64,000 bases of DNA from Lichenicola sp964247755 (GCA_964247755.1 CAXTVX010000012.1:3924-67923); one strand, 5' to 3'; shown: positions 16,998-25,998, counted from the stretch's first letter. Program-made: numbers and translations. Notes: generated from the sequence alone by a model not told the origin.

Positions 16998-18110
16998 GTG
17001 CCGGTCGCCATCACCCTGTCGTTCTACATCGCGCGGCAGTTCTGCTTCAGCGTGCTGGCGCTGATCGCGGCGCTGACCGGGCTGGTGTCGCTGTTCGACT
17101 TCATCGACCTGCTGCGACGCGCCGCCACCCGGCCGGACGTGCCGGCGAGCCTGGCGCTGGAGATCGCGGCGCTGCATCTGCCGTACTTCTGCATCGAGAT
17201 CCTGCCGTTCGGCGTGCTGCTGGGCGGGATCATCTGCTTCTGGCGCCTGACCCGCTCGTCGGAGCTGATCGTGGCCCGTGCCGCCGGCGTCTCGGTGTGG
17301 CAGTTCCTGGCGGCCCCCCTGGCCTGCGCGATCGGCATCGGCGCGTTCGCCACCGCCCTGCTGAGCCCGCTGTCGTCCGCGACCTATGCCCGCGCAGAGG
17401 CGCTCGACAACACCTATCTCCGCTCCGGCGGCGGGTCGCTGAACGTCGCCGGGGGGCAGCTCTGGTTGCGCCAGTCCGATGCGGGGCTGGTGCCGGGCGG
17501 CGTGGCGATCCTGCACGCACGGACCGTCCGGATGCGGCGCGGGGCGCTGTCGGTGCAGGGGGTGAGCGTGTTCCGGCTCGACGGGCAGGACCGGCTGCTG
17601 CTGCGGATCGAGGCCGCCACCGGCGCGCTCGGCGACCACCGCTGGATCCTGCACGGCGCGGACAGCGTGCTGCCCGACCACATGCCGCAGCCGGTCGGCG
17701 AGATGAGCCTGCCCACCGACCTCACCGTGGCCCGTGTGCAGGAAAGCTTCGCCGCTCCCGACACCCTGTCGGTCTGGACCCTGCCCGGCTTCATCGCCCT
17801 GCTCGACCGCTCGGGCTTCTCCTCCATCCGGCACCGGCTCAGGTTCCAGGCGTTGCTGGCGCTGCCGCTGCTGGCCGGCACCATGGCGCTGGTCTCTGCC
17901 GGATTCTCGATGCGCCCGGTACGCCGCGGCGGCGTCGCGCGCATGATCGGCGGCGGCGTCGCGTCCGGTTTCGCGCTGTTCACCGTCTCCAAGATCGCCG
18001 AACAGTTCGGCCAGTCCGGGGCCCTGCCGCCGATCATGGCGGCCTGGGCCCCGGCGGGTGCCGGCCTGATGCTGGCGATCGCCCTGCTGCTGCACCTGGA
18101 GGACGGCTGA
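16998..18110 (+). CDS. lptG: LPS export ABC transporter permease LptG
   Basis: Partner permease of LptF in the LptB2FG complex. It has 370 residues with the same plan: a first helix near 10-35 (LALIAALTGLVSLFDFIDLLRR), the LptB-contact stretch SSELIVARAAGVSVWQFL near 88-105, a periplasmic beta domain, then three C-terminal membrane helices. The start is a GTG at 16998, 13 bases after lptF. The stop TGA shares one base with the lptD ATG (TGATG), so translation is coupled. lptB, lptC and lptA are not in this window. Confidence 0.94.
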   Translation: MPVAITLSFYIARQFCFSVLALIAALTGLVSLFDFIDLLRRAATRPDVPASLALEIAALHLPYFCIEILPFGVLLGGIICFWRLTRSSELIVARAAGVSVWQFLAAPLACAIGIGAFATALLSPLSSATYARAEALDNTYLRSGGGSLNVAGGQLWLRQSDAGLVPGGVAILHARTVRMRRGALSVQGVSVFRLDGQDRLLLRIEAATGALGDHRWILHGADSVLPDHMPQPVGEMSLPTDLTVARVQESFAAPDTLSVWTLPGFIALLDRSGFSSIRHRLRFQALLALPLLAGTMALVSAGFSMRPVRRGGVARMIGGGVASGFALFTVSKIAEQFGQSGALPPIMAAWAPAGAGLMLAIALLLHLEDG

Positions 18111-20440
18111 TGCGCCGCTTCGTCGCGTCCCTTGCCGGCCGCCCTGCACGATCCTGCACGCGGCGCGGCGTGCTGCTCCTGGCGGGCCTCTGCGGCCTGT
18201 CCCTTGTCCTGCCTCCCGGGCGGGCGGGTGCGGTGCCGAGGCAGGCTCTGCCGGGAGCGAGCCTCGCCAAGGGCACGCCGGTCTCGCGCAACGAGCCGGT
18301 CACCTTCCGCGCCGACAGCGTCAACTACGACAGCAAGAACGGGCTGGTCACCTGGACCGGCCACGTCGAGATCTGGCAGAACGACCACGTGCTGCGCGCC
18401 GACAAGGTGACGTTCGACCGCAACACCAACGTCGCCGCCGCGTCCGGACACGTGGCGATCCTGGAGCCGGACGGCGAGGTGCTGTTCGCCGACTACGCCG
18501 AGCTGACGCAGGGGATGCGCGAGGGCGTGATGTCGAACATGCGCTCGCTGCTGTCGGAGAACGGCAAGCTCGCCGCCAACGGCGCCAGGCGGACCGACGG
18601 CAAGGTCAACGACCTGTCGCGCGCCGTCTACACCGCCTGCAAGGTGTGCGCGCAGCATCCCGAGCAGCCGCCGTTCTGGGAGCTGCGCGCGTACGACGCC
18701 ACCGACGACCTCGAGCACAAGCGGCTCGAGTATCGCGACGTGTATCTCGACATGTTCGGGGTGCCCGTGGGCTACCTGCCGTTCTTCTCGACCCCCGACC
18801 CGTCGGTGAAGCGGCAGAGCGGGTTCCTGCTCGGCGACATCTCGCCGCACGACAAGCATCTCGGCACCTACATCACCCTGCCCTATTTCTGGGTGCTGAG
18901 CCGGTCGGCCGACGTCACCCTGGTGCCGCTGCTGTCCACGAACACCGGGCCGCAGCTGACCGCGCAGTACCGCCAGCAGCTCAACAGCGGCATCGTGCGG
19001 ATCACCGGAGCGATCGCCTACGACACCACCAACACCGCCGGCTTCTACGACAACGGCAACTTCGTGGCGCCCGTCAACGACAAGGGGCTGCAGGGCTACG
19101 TGTACGCCCACAGCCTGTTCGACTACGACGAGCACTGGCGCTACGGCGCCGACGTCAACCTCGCAAGCTCGGCCAACTACCTGCGCGACTATCGCATCCC
19201 CGGCTACGGCGCCGACGTGCTCGGCAGCACCGTCTACGTGGAAGGCTTCGGAGTCGGCGCGTATTCGCGGCTCGACGGAGAGTTCTTCCAGGGCCTGAAT
19301 GCCGGAGTGATCAACTCCAGCCAGCTGCCGTTCGTGCTGCCGCGCTACGAGTACAGCTTCACCGGCGCGCCGGACGCGCTCGGCGGCCGCACCTCGCTGT
19401 CCACCAACGACTTCGACATCTACCGCTCCAATGGCACCTCCGACCAGCGCCTGCAGCTCAGCCTGAACTACGACCGGCCGTTCCGCGACACGCTGGGCCA
19501 GGTGTTCGTCGTCACCGCCCATCTCGACAGCGAGGTGTACAAGGCGTCCAAGCTCGACCTGGTGCCGAACTACAACAACGTGAACGCCACCAGCAGCGGC
19601 CAGGCGCTGCCGACGGTGGCGGTGAAGATGAACTGGCCGTTCCTCAAGACGCTGCAGAGCGGCTCAGCGATCGTGGAGCCGATCGTGCAGCTGATCGCCG
19701 CACCCAACTCGGGCAACAGCATCAACCGCCACCTGCCCAACGAGGACAGCCTGGACTACGAGTTCACCGACACCACGCTGTTCTCGCTCAACCGCCACGA
19801 GGGCGTCGACCGGCTCGACGGCGGCCTGCGCGCCAACTACGCGCTGCACGCCAACTGGAGCTTCAACGGCCACCAGATCGACGCGCTGGTGGGCGAGAGC
19901 TACCAGGAGCACATCGACCAGAACCAGCTGCCCAACAGCGGGCTCACCACCCATGCGTCCGACATCGTCAGCCGGCTGAGCTTCACGCCGGTGAAGTGGC
20001 TCGACTTCACCGTGCGCGATCGCCTGGACCACGACAGCGGCCAGACCCATTTCGCCGACGGGCTGCTCACCGCAGGCGTCCCGCTGCTGACGGTGAGCGG
20101 CGGCTACATCTACAACCAGCGGAGCTACTACTACTACTACAACAGCAACCCCTTCACCCTGGCCGGGCCGAACTCGGCGTTCCTGGTGCCGACCAACGAG
20201 GGCACGCTCGGCGTGTCGAGCACCTGGAAGCGGTTCCGCGTTTCCGCCTACGGGCGGCGCAACCTGGCCACCAACCAGTTCGTGGCGCTCGGCGGCGACG
20301 TGGCCTACACCAACGACTGCTTCATCTTCGACGTGTCGTTCAATCGGCGCTACACCACCATCAACGGCGACAGCGGCGACAGCTCCATCCTGTTCACCCT
20401 CACCTTCAAGACGCTCGGCACCTTCCCGGTGAACGGCTGA
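18110..20440 (+). CDS. lptD: LPS-assembly protein LptD
   Basis: Outer-membrane beta-barrel that inserts lipopolysaccharide into the outer leaflet. The 776-residue precursor has a signal peptide (about residues 1-40, with RRGVLLLAGLCGLSLVLPPG and an Ala-X-Ala-like cleavage region), an OstA/LptA-like periplasmic domain (about 60-190, FRADSVNYDSKNGLVTWTGHVEIW) and the LptD barrel domain to the C-terminus. Cysteines at TACKVCAQHP (about 179-182) and YTNDCFIFDVSFNRRY near the end could form the inter-domain disulfides known for LptD. A run of five tyrosines from TAC repeats near 20130 lies in the barrel. The start overlaps the lptG stop by one base. Confidence 0.94.
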   Translation: MRRFVASLAGRPARSCTRRGVLLLAGLCGLSLVLPPGRAGAVPRQALPGASLAKGTPVSRNEPVTFRADSVNYDSKNGLVTWTGHVEIWQNDHVLRADKVTFDRNTNVAAASGHVAILEPDGEVLFADYAELTQGMREGVMSNMRSLLSENGKLAANGARRTDGKVNDLSRAVYTACKVCAQHPEQPPFWELRAYDATDDLEHKRLEYRDVYLDMFGVPVGYLPFFSTPDPSVKRQSGFLLGDISPHDKHLGTYITLPYFWVLSRSADVTLVPLLSTNTGPQLTAQYRQQLNSGIVRITGAIAYDTTNTAGFYDNGNFVAPVNDKGLQGYVYAHSLFDYDEHWRYGADVNLASSANYLRDYRIPGYGADVLGSTVYVEGFGVGAYSRLDGEFFQGLNAGVINSSQLPFVLPRYEYSFTGAPDALGGRTSLSTNDFDIYRSNGTSDQRLQLSLNYDRPFRDTLGQVFVVTAHLDSEVYKASKLDLVPNYNNVNATSSGQALPTVAVKMNWPFLKTLQSGSAIVEPIVQLIAAPNSGNSINRHLPNEDSLDYEFTDTTLFSLNRHEGVDRLDGGLRANYALHANWSFNGHQIDALVGESYQEHIDQNQLPNSGLTTHASDIVSRLSFTPVKWLDFTVRDRLDHDSGQTHFADGLLTAGVPLLTVSGGYIYNQRSYYYYYNSNPFTLAGPNSAFLVPTNEGTLGVSSTWKRFRVSAYGRRNLATNQFVALGGDVAYTNDCFIFDVSFNRRYTTINGDSGDSSILFTLTFKTLGTFPVNG

Positions 20441-20468
20441 GCGGCTCCCGACCACCCAGGAACCACCT

Positions 20469-21893
20469 ATGAGCTTCCAGCGACTTCCTCCGGCCTTCCG
20501 ACCACCGGCCCCGGCCGCCCGCACGACCGCCCGGATGCTGGCGGTCCTGCTTCTTGCGGGCGCAGCCTGGCCGGCTACGGCGTCCGGGCAGTCGCACCAC
20601 CGCCACCACCCGGCCACGGCCGCAGACACGACCGACGACACCGCGACCGGCACCGGTGCGCCTGCGGGCAAGGCCGCGGGCAAGGCCGGACCGTCGCAGG
20701 ACGAGATCGTCGCCGTGGTCAACGGCCAGATCATTACCCGGCGCGACGTGGAGGACCGGGAACACCTGTTCACCCTGTCCACCGGCTTGGCCGAGAACCC
20801 GGACGTGTTGAACCGGCTGCGGCCGCAGATCACCCGGCAGCTGATCGACGAGCGGCTGCGCATGCAGGAGATCCAGCAGCGCCACATCAACGTCCCGGTG
20901 TCGCGCATTGCCGACTCCATCGGCGACATCGAGAAGCGCAACAACATGCCGTCCAACGCGCTGCGCGACCGTCTGGCGAAGGACGGTGTCGCCATGACCA
21001 CGCTGATCGACCAGATCCGCGTGCAGCTGTCCTGGACCGGGGTGCTGCGCGAGCAGCTGGGCGAGCGGTCTCGGATCACGTCGGCCGAGATCCGGCAGCG
21101 GCAGGACGCCCTCAAGCGCGAGGCCGGGCAGCCGGAATACCAGATCAGCGAGATCTTCGTGCCGGTGGAGGATCCGAAGAACGGCGCCGACGCGCTGAGG
21201 TTCGCCAACACGGTGATCGGGCAGCTGCACGCCGGCGCCCCGTTCCCGATCGTCGCCGCCCAGTTCAGCCAGAGCCAGACCGCGCTGGACGGCGGCTCGC
21301 TCGGCTGGGTGCAGGCGGACAACCTCGATCCGGAGGTGGTGGAGGTCGCCCGGGCGATGCCGGTCGGCGCCATCAGCAACCCGATCCGGGTGGCGGGCGG
21401 CTACGACATCATCGCGCTCGCCGGACGCCGGGTCAGCGGCACCCAGATGGCGACGATGCTCGACCTGCGGCAGGCCTTCGTGCCGTTCGACGCGCCGCTC
21501 AACCCGCAGGCGCCGACCGCGCAGCAGCAGCAGGCCCTGGCCAAGGCCAACGCCCTGTCCAAGGACGCGCACGGCTGCGACCAGATCGAGGCCGCCAACA
21601 CGAGCTTCGGCTCCAAGCGGCCCGGCAACCCGGGTACGGTGCAGCTCGACCGCCTGAACCCGCAGATGGCGCACGTGCTGGAGCCGCTGCCGGTCGGACA
21701 GGCGAGCCACCCGCTGGTGTCGAGCGACGGCATCGACGTCATCATGGTCTGCTCGCGCAACCAGAAGAACCTGGCGGAGCGCGACACCGGCGAGATCGCC
21801 GACCAGCTGCTGAACGACCGTGTCGAGCTGGTGTCGCGGCAGCTGAACCGCGACCTGCACCGCAGGGCGGTGATCGACCTGCGCTCCTCCTGA
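20469..21893 (+). CDS. surA: Periplasmic chaperone and peptidyl-prolyl isomerase SurA
   Basis: Chaperone for outer-membrane proteins such as LptD. The 474-residue precursor has an export signal (about residues 14-40), a low-complexity His/Thr/Ala linker, a SurA N-terminal domain beginning near 78 (DEIVAVVNGQIITRRDVEDRE), and a parvulin PPIC domain at about 230-320 (YQISEIFVPVEDPKNG to YDIIALAGRR). A second, divergent PPIC-like region follows to the C-terminus. It starts 28 bases after lptD. In many alphaproteobacteria pdxA comes next, but here rsmA follows directly. Confidence 0.93.
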   Translation: MSFQRLPPAFRPPAPAARTTARMLAVLLLAGAAWPATASGQSHHRHHPATAADTTDDTATGTGAPAGKAAGKAGPSQDEIVAVVNGQIITRRDVEDREHLFTLSTGLAENPDVLNRLRPQITRQLIDERLRMQEIQQRHINVPVSRIADSIGDIEKRNNMPSNALRDRLAKDGVAMTTLIDQIRVQLSWTGVLREQLGERSRITSAEIRQRQDALKREAGQPEYQISEIFVPVEDPKNGADALRFANTVIGQLHAGAPFPIVAAQFSQSQTALDGGSLGWVQADNLDPEVVEVARAMPVGAISNPIRVAGGYDIIALAGRRVSGTQMATMLDLRQAFVPFDAPLNPQAPTAQQQQALAKANALSKDAHGCDQIEAANTSFGSKRPGNPGTVQLDRLNPQMAHVLEPLPVGQASHPLVSSDGIDVIMVCSRNQKNLAERDTGEIADQLLNDRVELVSRQLNRDLHRRAVIDLRSS

Positions 21894-21970
21894 CCGAGGC
21901 CGACGCGCCGGGCCGGCTGCCGCCAAGGCTGCTGCCAAGGCTGCTGCCGGAGCTGCCGCCGCTTCGCGCG

Positions 21971-22783
21971 GTGATCGCCGAGCACGGGCTCGATGCGCGC
22001 AAGTCGCTGGGCCAGCACTTCCTGCTCGACCCGGTGCTGCTGGCCCGGATCGTGTCGCTGGCGGGCGACCTTGCGGGGCGAAACGTGGTCGAGGTCGGCC
22101 CCGGCCCGGGCGGGCTGACGCGGGCGCTGCTGGCGGCCGGCGCCGGGAGCGTCACCGCGATCGAGATCGACCGCCGTGCGGTGGCGGCGATCGAGGCGCT
22201 GCGCCTGGCGGTGGTGGCGGCGGAGGGGGGATCGCGGCTGCGGCTGATCGAGGCGGATGCGGTCGGGCAGGACCTGGCTGCGCTGGCGCCGGCGCCGCGG
22301 CAGGTGGTGGCGAACCTGCCATACAATGTCGGTACCGCGCTGCTGGTCGGCTGGCTGCGACAGGCGGGATCCTGGGAGCGGCTGACGCTGATGTTCCAGT
22401 TGGAGGTGGCCGAGCGGATCACCGCCCTGCCCGGCACCGACGCCTACGGCCGGCTGGCGGTGCTGGCGGGCTGGACCTGCGACGCGCAGATGCTGGTTCG
22501 CATTCCGCCCGGCGCGTTCTCGCCGCCGCCCAAGGTGTTCTCCGCCGTGGTCGGGCTCGTGCCGCATCCGGCGCAGCCGGAGCCGGCGCTGTTCGCGGCG
22601 ATGGAGCGCGTGACGGCGGCCGCCTTCGGGCAGCGGCGCAAGATGCTGCGCGGTTCCCTCAAGGGGCTGGGGGGCGAGGCGCTGCTGGCACGTGCCGGGA
22701 TCGACGGGCAGCGGCGGGCCGAAACGCTGACGATCGAGGAGTTCGACCGGCTCGCCCGGCTGCTCCGGGGCCTGGACCCGTGA
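21971..22783 (+). CDS. rsmA: 16S rRNA dimethyladenosine transferase
   Basis: Dimethylates the two adjacent adenines near the 3' end of 16S rRNA (KsgA). The SAM-binding motif VEVGPGPGGLTRALL and the catalytic NLPYNVGTALL are intact, as is the N-terminal KSLGQHFLLD. The GTG at 21971 is the only conventional start, but it has no clear ribosome site and cuts the conserved LPPLRxVIAxHGL. The same frame is open upstream to a CTG at 21890 overlapping the surA stop as CTGA, which would add TEADAPG- and a Leu/Pro repeat ending LPPLRA, close to family N-termini. I give the conservative start and consider the CTG start likely. Confidence 0.92.
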   Translation: MIAEHGLDARKSLGQHFLLDPVLLARIVSLAGDLAGRNVVEVGPGPGGLTRALLAAGAGSVTAIEIDRRAVAAIEALRLAVVAAEGGSRLRLIEADAVGQDLAALAPAPRQVVANLPYNVGTALLVGWLRQAGSWERLTLMFQLEVAERITALPGTDAYGRLAVLAGWTCDAQMLVRIPPGAFSPPPKVFSAVVGLVPHPAQPEPALFAAMERVTAAAFGQRRKMLRGSLKGLGGEALLARAGIDGQRRAETLTIEEFDRLARLLRGLDP

Positions 22784-23090
22784 GATCATCGGAGCGACGC
22801 GGCAGGCCTGACCACGATCCGTAGTCATGGAAGAGCCCGTGGTGGCAGATCGAGCCGCAGCGGGAGGGGCTGCTGCGGCTGTGCCGACTGCCGACGCGGC
22901 ATGCGACGGCAGCGCCCCAAGCTTTCGGCTGAAGCGCAGTATCGACCGTGATCCTTGCGGCCAGACCCGAAAGCGCCGCCGCCCGTTCAGGGGCAGGGTC
23001 CACCAGCGGCGGAGTATCATCAGGCGGGCTCAGGGACCGCCGCCGCGTCGCTGCCCGCTACGCCTGGAGGCTGTGCCCGGGATCAGCAGC
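22784..23090. other. Intergenic region with no gene recognised
   Basis: A 307-base gap between rsmA and the convergent HxlR gene. Open frames on both strands lack conserved motifs or good ribosome sites. I see no tRNA, no terminator with a T-run and no insertion-sequence ends. It may be decayed sequence. Confidence 0.5.
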
Positions 23091-23444
23091 TCATCGGGCC
23101 GCCTCACCTGCCTCTGCCGCCTCGATGGCGGACCTGCTGCGCAGCGCCCAGCCTGCCATGGCGGCCATCACCGGCTGAAGCGTGCGTCCGAGCTCGGTGA
23201 GACCGTAATCGGTGCGCGGCGGCAGGTTCGGGTGCTGCTCGCGCCGGATCAGTCCCGCGGCTTCCAGCTCCTTCAGCTCCCGGGACAGGATGCGGTCGCT
23301 GATGGGCGGACACGCACGTCGCAGCTCCGAGAACCGCAAGGTCTCGGTCCGGATCAGCGCCCAGACGATCCGCGCCTTCCACTTGCCGCCGATCACGCGG
23401 GTGGCGAAGGAGACGGGACATGGGGAGGGTGGGGCCAGCGTCAT
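23091..23444 (-). CDS. HxlR-family winged-helix regulator
   Basis: A 117-residue DNA-binding protein of the HxlR/MarR-like group, which often senses electrophiles or aldehydes through an N-terminal Cys. The family pattern is clear: Cys in SPCPV (residue 9), IGGKWKARIVWAL (18-30), LRFSELRRACPPISDRILSRELKELEAAGLI, then the wing PRTDYGLTELGRTL. It is divergent from a quinone-oxidoreductase-like gene across 102 bases that contain a TATAC/GTATA inverted repeat, so it probably controls that gene and itself. Confidence 0.92.
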   Translation of the reverse strand: MTLAPPSPCPVSFATRVIGGKWKARIVWALIRTETLRFSELRRACPPISDRILSRELKELEAAGLIRREQHPNLPPRTDYGLTELGRTLQPVMAAMAGWALRSRSAIEAAEAGEAAR

Positions 23445-23448
23445 CCGC

Positions 23449-23472
23449 TATACTAACAAAAACGCCCGTATA
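23449..23472. promoter_or_regulatory. Candidate HxlR operator
   Basis: An inverted repeat TATAC (23449-23453), 14-base spacer, GTATA (23468-23472) lies immediately upstream of the HxlR start codon in an AT-rich patch of otherwise GC-rich DNA. Spacing and half-sites resemble operators reported for HxlR/YodB-type regulators. The assignment is inference from position and symmetry. Confidence 0.4.
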
Positions 23473-23546
23473 TGCAAAGAGTAAGCGCGAGCGCAACGTC
23501 GTCCGAGCGCGGCCTTCCTGGCTGCCGACCTGCGAAGGAGACAGGA

Positions 23547-24542
23547 ATGCGAGCCATCTGCGTGACGCCCGGACGCGAGCTGGAAGTTCGCGACGTTCCA
23601 GAGCCACGCGACCCGCCGCCCCGGCATCTGACGGTCCGGATCGAGGCAGCCGCCATCAACCACGGCGACAAGTTCTTCCTGAAGCGGCCGGAGGCGACCG
23701 GCCCGGCGCTGGCTCGCAGCGGCCACGACATCTGGGGCGCCTCGGCGGCCGGCGAAGTGGTCGCCGCCGGGCCGGAGGTGCCGGACGGCTATGTCGGCCG
23801 GCGGGTGGCCATCTACCGCTCGATCGGCGGCGGGCCGGACACGGTGGGTCTGTGGTGCGAACGGGCGCAGGTCCCGTATACCGCCTGCCTGCGCCTGCCG
23901 GACGGTGCCGAGGCGCGCGACTACAGCGGCTCGCTGGTCAACATCATCACGGCCTACGCCTTTCTGGATACGGCTGCCGCAGAAGGTCACCGGGCGGTGG
24001 TGGCGACCGCCGGAAGCTCGGCGACGGGACGGGCGCTGGCGGCATTGGCACGCCGGCGGGGTGTCGCTGCCCTCATGCTGGTGCGCTCGGAGACGGCGAA
24101 GGCGGAACTGGAACGCCACGGAGTGGAGGATGTTCTCCTCGTTGATGGAACCGCGCTGGACGCCTTCAGCCATCGGGCGGACGCGCTGGAGGCAACGGCC
24201 GTCTTCGACGGGGTCGGCGGCGGCGGCCTCAGCCGGTTGCTGCCGCACCTGTCGCAGGGCTCGGCCGTCTATGCCTACGGCTTCCTGGCAGGGCCCGAGC
24301 CGGTCGCCTTCCCGTCCGCCCTGCTCATGGCCAAGAACCTGACCCTCAAACGCTTCAGCAACTTCGAGACCCCCACCGTGCGCGATCCTCGGGCGTTGGA
24401 GCGGTCGCTGCACGCGCTGGAGGCGGAGGCGGGTGATCCGTTGTTCTTCACCTGCGTCGGCCGGACCTTCGCCCTGGAGGAGGTCGGGGCCGCCATGGCC
24501 TACGAGGCGAGCCCGGGCGCCAAGGCCGTGTTCGTGCCCTGA
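23547..24542 (+). CDS. Zinc-independent MDR oxidoreductase, quinone-oxidoreductase-like
   Basis: A 331-residue member of the medium-chain dehydrogenase/reductase superfamily. The GroES-like N-terminal half carries RIEAAAINHGDKFFLKRP (about residues 31-48) and the Rossmann half has VATAGSSATGRALAALARRRG near 150-170 with DGVGGGGLSRLLP near 220. No catalytic or structural zinc Cys cluster is evident, favouring an NADPH:quinone/enone reductase over an alcohol dehydrogenase. The ATG at 23547 follows AAGGAGA with good spacing. It is divergent from the HxlR gene, which typically pairs with this enzyme class in detoxifying quinones or reactive carbonyls. Confidence 0.84.
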   Translation: MRAICVTPGRELEVRDVPEPRDPPPRHLTVRIEAAAINHGDKFFLKRPEATGPALARSGHDIWGASAAGEVVAAGPEVPDGYVGRRVAIYRSIGGGPDTVGLWCERAQVPYTACLRLPDGAEARDYSGSLVNIITAYAFLDTAAAEGHRAVVATAGSSATGRALAALARRRGVAALMLVRSETAKAELERHGVEDVLLVDGTALDAFSHRADALEATAVFDGVGGGGLSRLLPHLSQGSAVYAYGFLAGPEPVAFPSALLMAKNLTLKRFSNFETPTVRDPRALERSLHALEAEAGDPLFFTCVGRTFALEEVGAAMAYEASPGAKAVFVP

Positions 24543-24570
24543 GCTGGCCGGGAGGCCCGCGGCGGTTCCA

Positions 24571-24638
24571 CCCGATCGGGCGACCCGCCTGATCGGGACC
24601 TGCCTCGGCCGTCCCCGGGGCCTGGTCGATCCCCGGGG
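24571..24638. terminator. Paired hairpins between convergent genes, possible bidirectional terminator
   Basis: Two perfect stems lie between the convergent oxidoreductase and cfa genes: CCCGATC (24571-24577) with GATCGGG (24591-24597), and CCCCGGGG (24613-24620) with CCCCGGGG (24631-24638), the latter just after the cfa stop. Neither is followed by a T-run on either strand, so intrinsic termination is uncertain. Confidence 0.35.
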
Positions 24639-24639
24639 C

Positions 24640-25893
24640 TCAGTCGGCGTCCAGCCGCTCCAGCGGCGCGTCGGCGCCCGCGTCCTGGAAGGCCGCCCGT
24701 TCCGCATCCACCATGTAGTCGCGCGTCAGCGGCACGGCTTCCGCGTCGTGGGTGAGCTGGAGCTGGAAGTTCATGTGTCCCTGCCGGCGGAACGCGATCT
24801 CCGAGCCGGCCAGGTAGAGCTCGAACATGCGGCAGAAGCGCTGGTCGTAGAGCGAGGCGATCAGGTCTCGGTTGGCGGCGAAGCGGCGGCGCCAGTGGGT
24901 GATGGTCCTGGCGTAGTGCAGGCGCAGGATCTCGCAGTCGGTCACCCACAGGCCGGAGCGCTCGATCGCGGCGAAGGTCTCGCTCAGCGCCGGCGAGTAG
25001 CCGCCGGGGAAGATGTACTTGTCGAGCCACGGGTTGGTGGCGCCCGGCCCCTCGTTGCGGCCGATCGAGTGCACCAGCGCCACGCCGTCGGGCTTGAGGC
25101 AGTCGCGGATGCGGGCGAAGTAGGCGTCGAAGTGGCCGACGCCGACATGCTCGAACATGCCGACCGAGACGATGCGGTCGAATCGGCGGTCGACGGCACG
25201 GTAGTCCACCAGCTCGAAGCGCACGCGGTCCGACAGGCCCTCCGCCTCCGCGCGCGACCGTGCTTCCGCCAGCTGCTCGGTGGACAGGGTGATGCCAGTG
25301 ACGCGGGCGCGGTAGTCGCGAGCCAGGGTCAGCGCCATGCCGCCCCAGCCGCAGCCGATGTCGAGCACCTCGAGGTCGGGCCGGTCGAGCCGCAGCTTGG
25401 CGGCGATGTGGCGCTTCTTGGCCTCCTGCGCCTCCTCCAGGGTCTCGTCGCCGCGCGGGAAGTAGGCGCAGGAGTACTGGCGGTCGCGGTCCAGGAACAG
25501 GCTGTAGAGCCGGCCGTTCAGGTCGTAGTGGTGGGCGACGTTGCGCCGTGCGCGCGGCGCCGGGTTGTACTGGGTGAACAGCCGCTTGGCCTCGCGCAGC
25601 CGGGACGACACGGTGGCGCCCGGATGGCCGCCGCGCACCGCGTTGGCCATGAACACGTCCATCAGGTCGTACAGCGTGCAGCCGACCGGTCGGACGGTTC
25701 CGGCCATGTAGGCCTCGCCGAACGCCAGCCCGGGATTGAGCAGCAGCCCGGTCTCGGAAGCAGGATCAAGCATCTCCATGCCGACATGCGGGGAGCCCTG
25801 CCCGTATGACCCTGTCCGCCCGCTCGCGTACCTGATGTCCAGCCGGCCGAACCGGATGAACCGCCTGAGCACCAGATCGAGCAGGATGGGCAT
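24640..25893 (-). CDS. cfa: Cyclopropane-fatty-acyl-phospholipid synthase
   Basis: SAM-dependent methyltransferase that adds a methylene group across double bonds of membrane phospholipid acyl chains, usually in stationary phase or acid stress. The 417-residue product shows the N-terminal lipid-binding region and the catalytic domain with HHYDLNGRLYSLFLD (about 122), the SAM motif VLDIGCGWGGMAL (about 178), GITLSTEQLAEA (about 202) and SVGMFEHVGVGHFDAYF (about 244). The ATG at 25893 has GGAG about 9 bases upstream and is preferred over an ATG 17 codons earlier. It lies downstream of, but separated by a terminator from, the rplI operon. Confidence 0.93.
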   Translation of the reverse strand: MPILLDLVLRRFIRFGRLDIRYASGRTGSYGQGSPHVGMEMLDPASETGLLLNPGLAFGEAYMAGTVRPVGCTLYDLMDVFMANAVRGGHPGATVSSRLREAKRLFTQYNPAPRARRNVAHHYDLNGRLYSLFLDRDRQYSCAYFPRGDETLEEAQEAKKRHIAAKLRLDRPDLEVLDIGCGWGGMALTLARDYRARVTGITLSTEQLAEARSRAEAEGLSDRVRFELVDYRAVDRRFDRIVSVGMFEHVGVGHFDAYFARIRDCLKPDGVALVHSIGRNEGPGATNPWLDKYIFPGGYSPALSETFAAIERSGLWVTDCEILRLHYARTITHWRRRFAANRDLIASLYDQRFCRMFELYLAGSEIAFRRQGHMNFQLQLTHDAEAVPLTRDYMVDAERAAFQDAGADAPLERLDAD

Positions 25894-25970
25894 GCCTGGT
25901 TCTCCGACAGCGGCAGGGCGCAGGATGAACCGGGGACGGCGCAACCGTCAAAGCCTGGGCAAGTGCAACG

Positions 25971-25998
25971 AAAACGGCCCGGACTTGCGCCCGGGCCG
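25971..25998 (-). terminator. Rho-independent terminator after rplI
   Basis: Perfect 8-base stem CGGCCCGG (25975-25982) with CCGGGCCG (25991-25998), loop of 8. On the minus strand it is followed by TTTT and a further T-rich stretch (TTTTCGTTG). It sits 39 bases beyond the rplI stop and should end the rpsF-rpsR-rplI transcript. Confidence 0.85.

Noticed and set aside
20125..20150. TAC microsatellite-like run
   Set aside because: In frame within lptD, giving five tyrosines in the barrel; phase variation is not expected from an in-frame codon repeat.
22784..23090. Possible insertion-sequence remnant or short gene in the rsmA-hxlR gap
   Set aside because: No terminal inverted repeats, transposase motifs or plausible start signals were found.
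24571..24638. Hairpins as a mobile-element end
   Set aside because: No target duplication or transposase nearby; better explained as structures between convergent genes.
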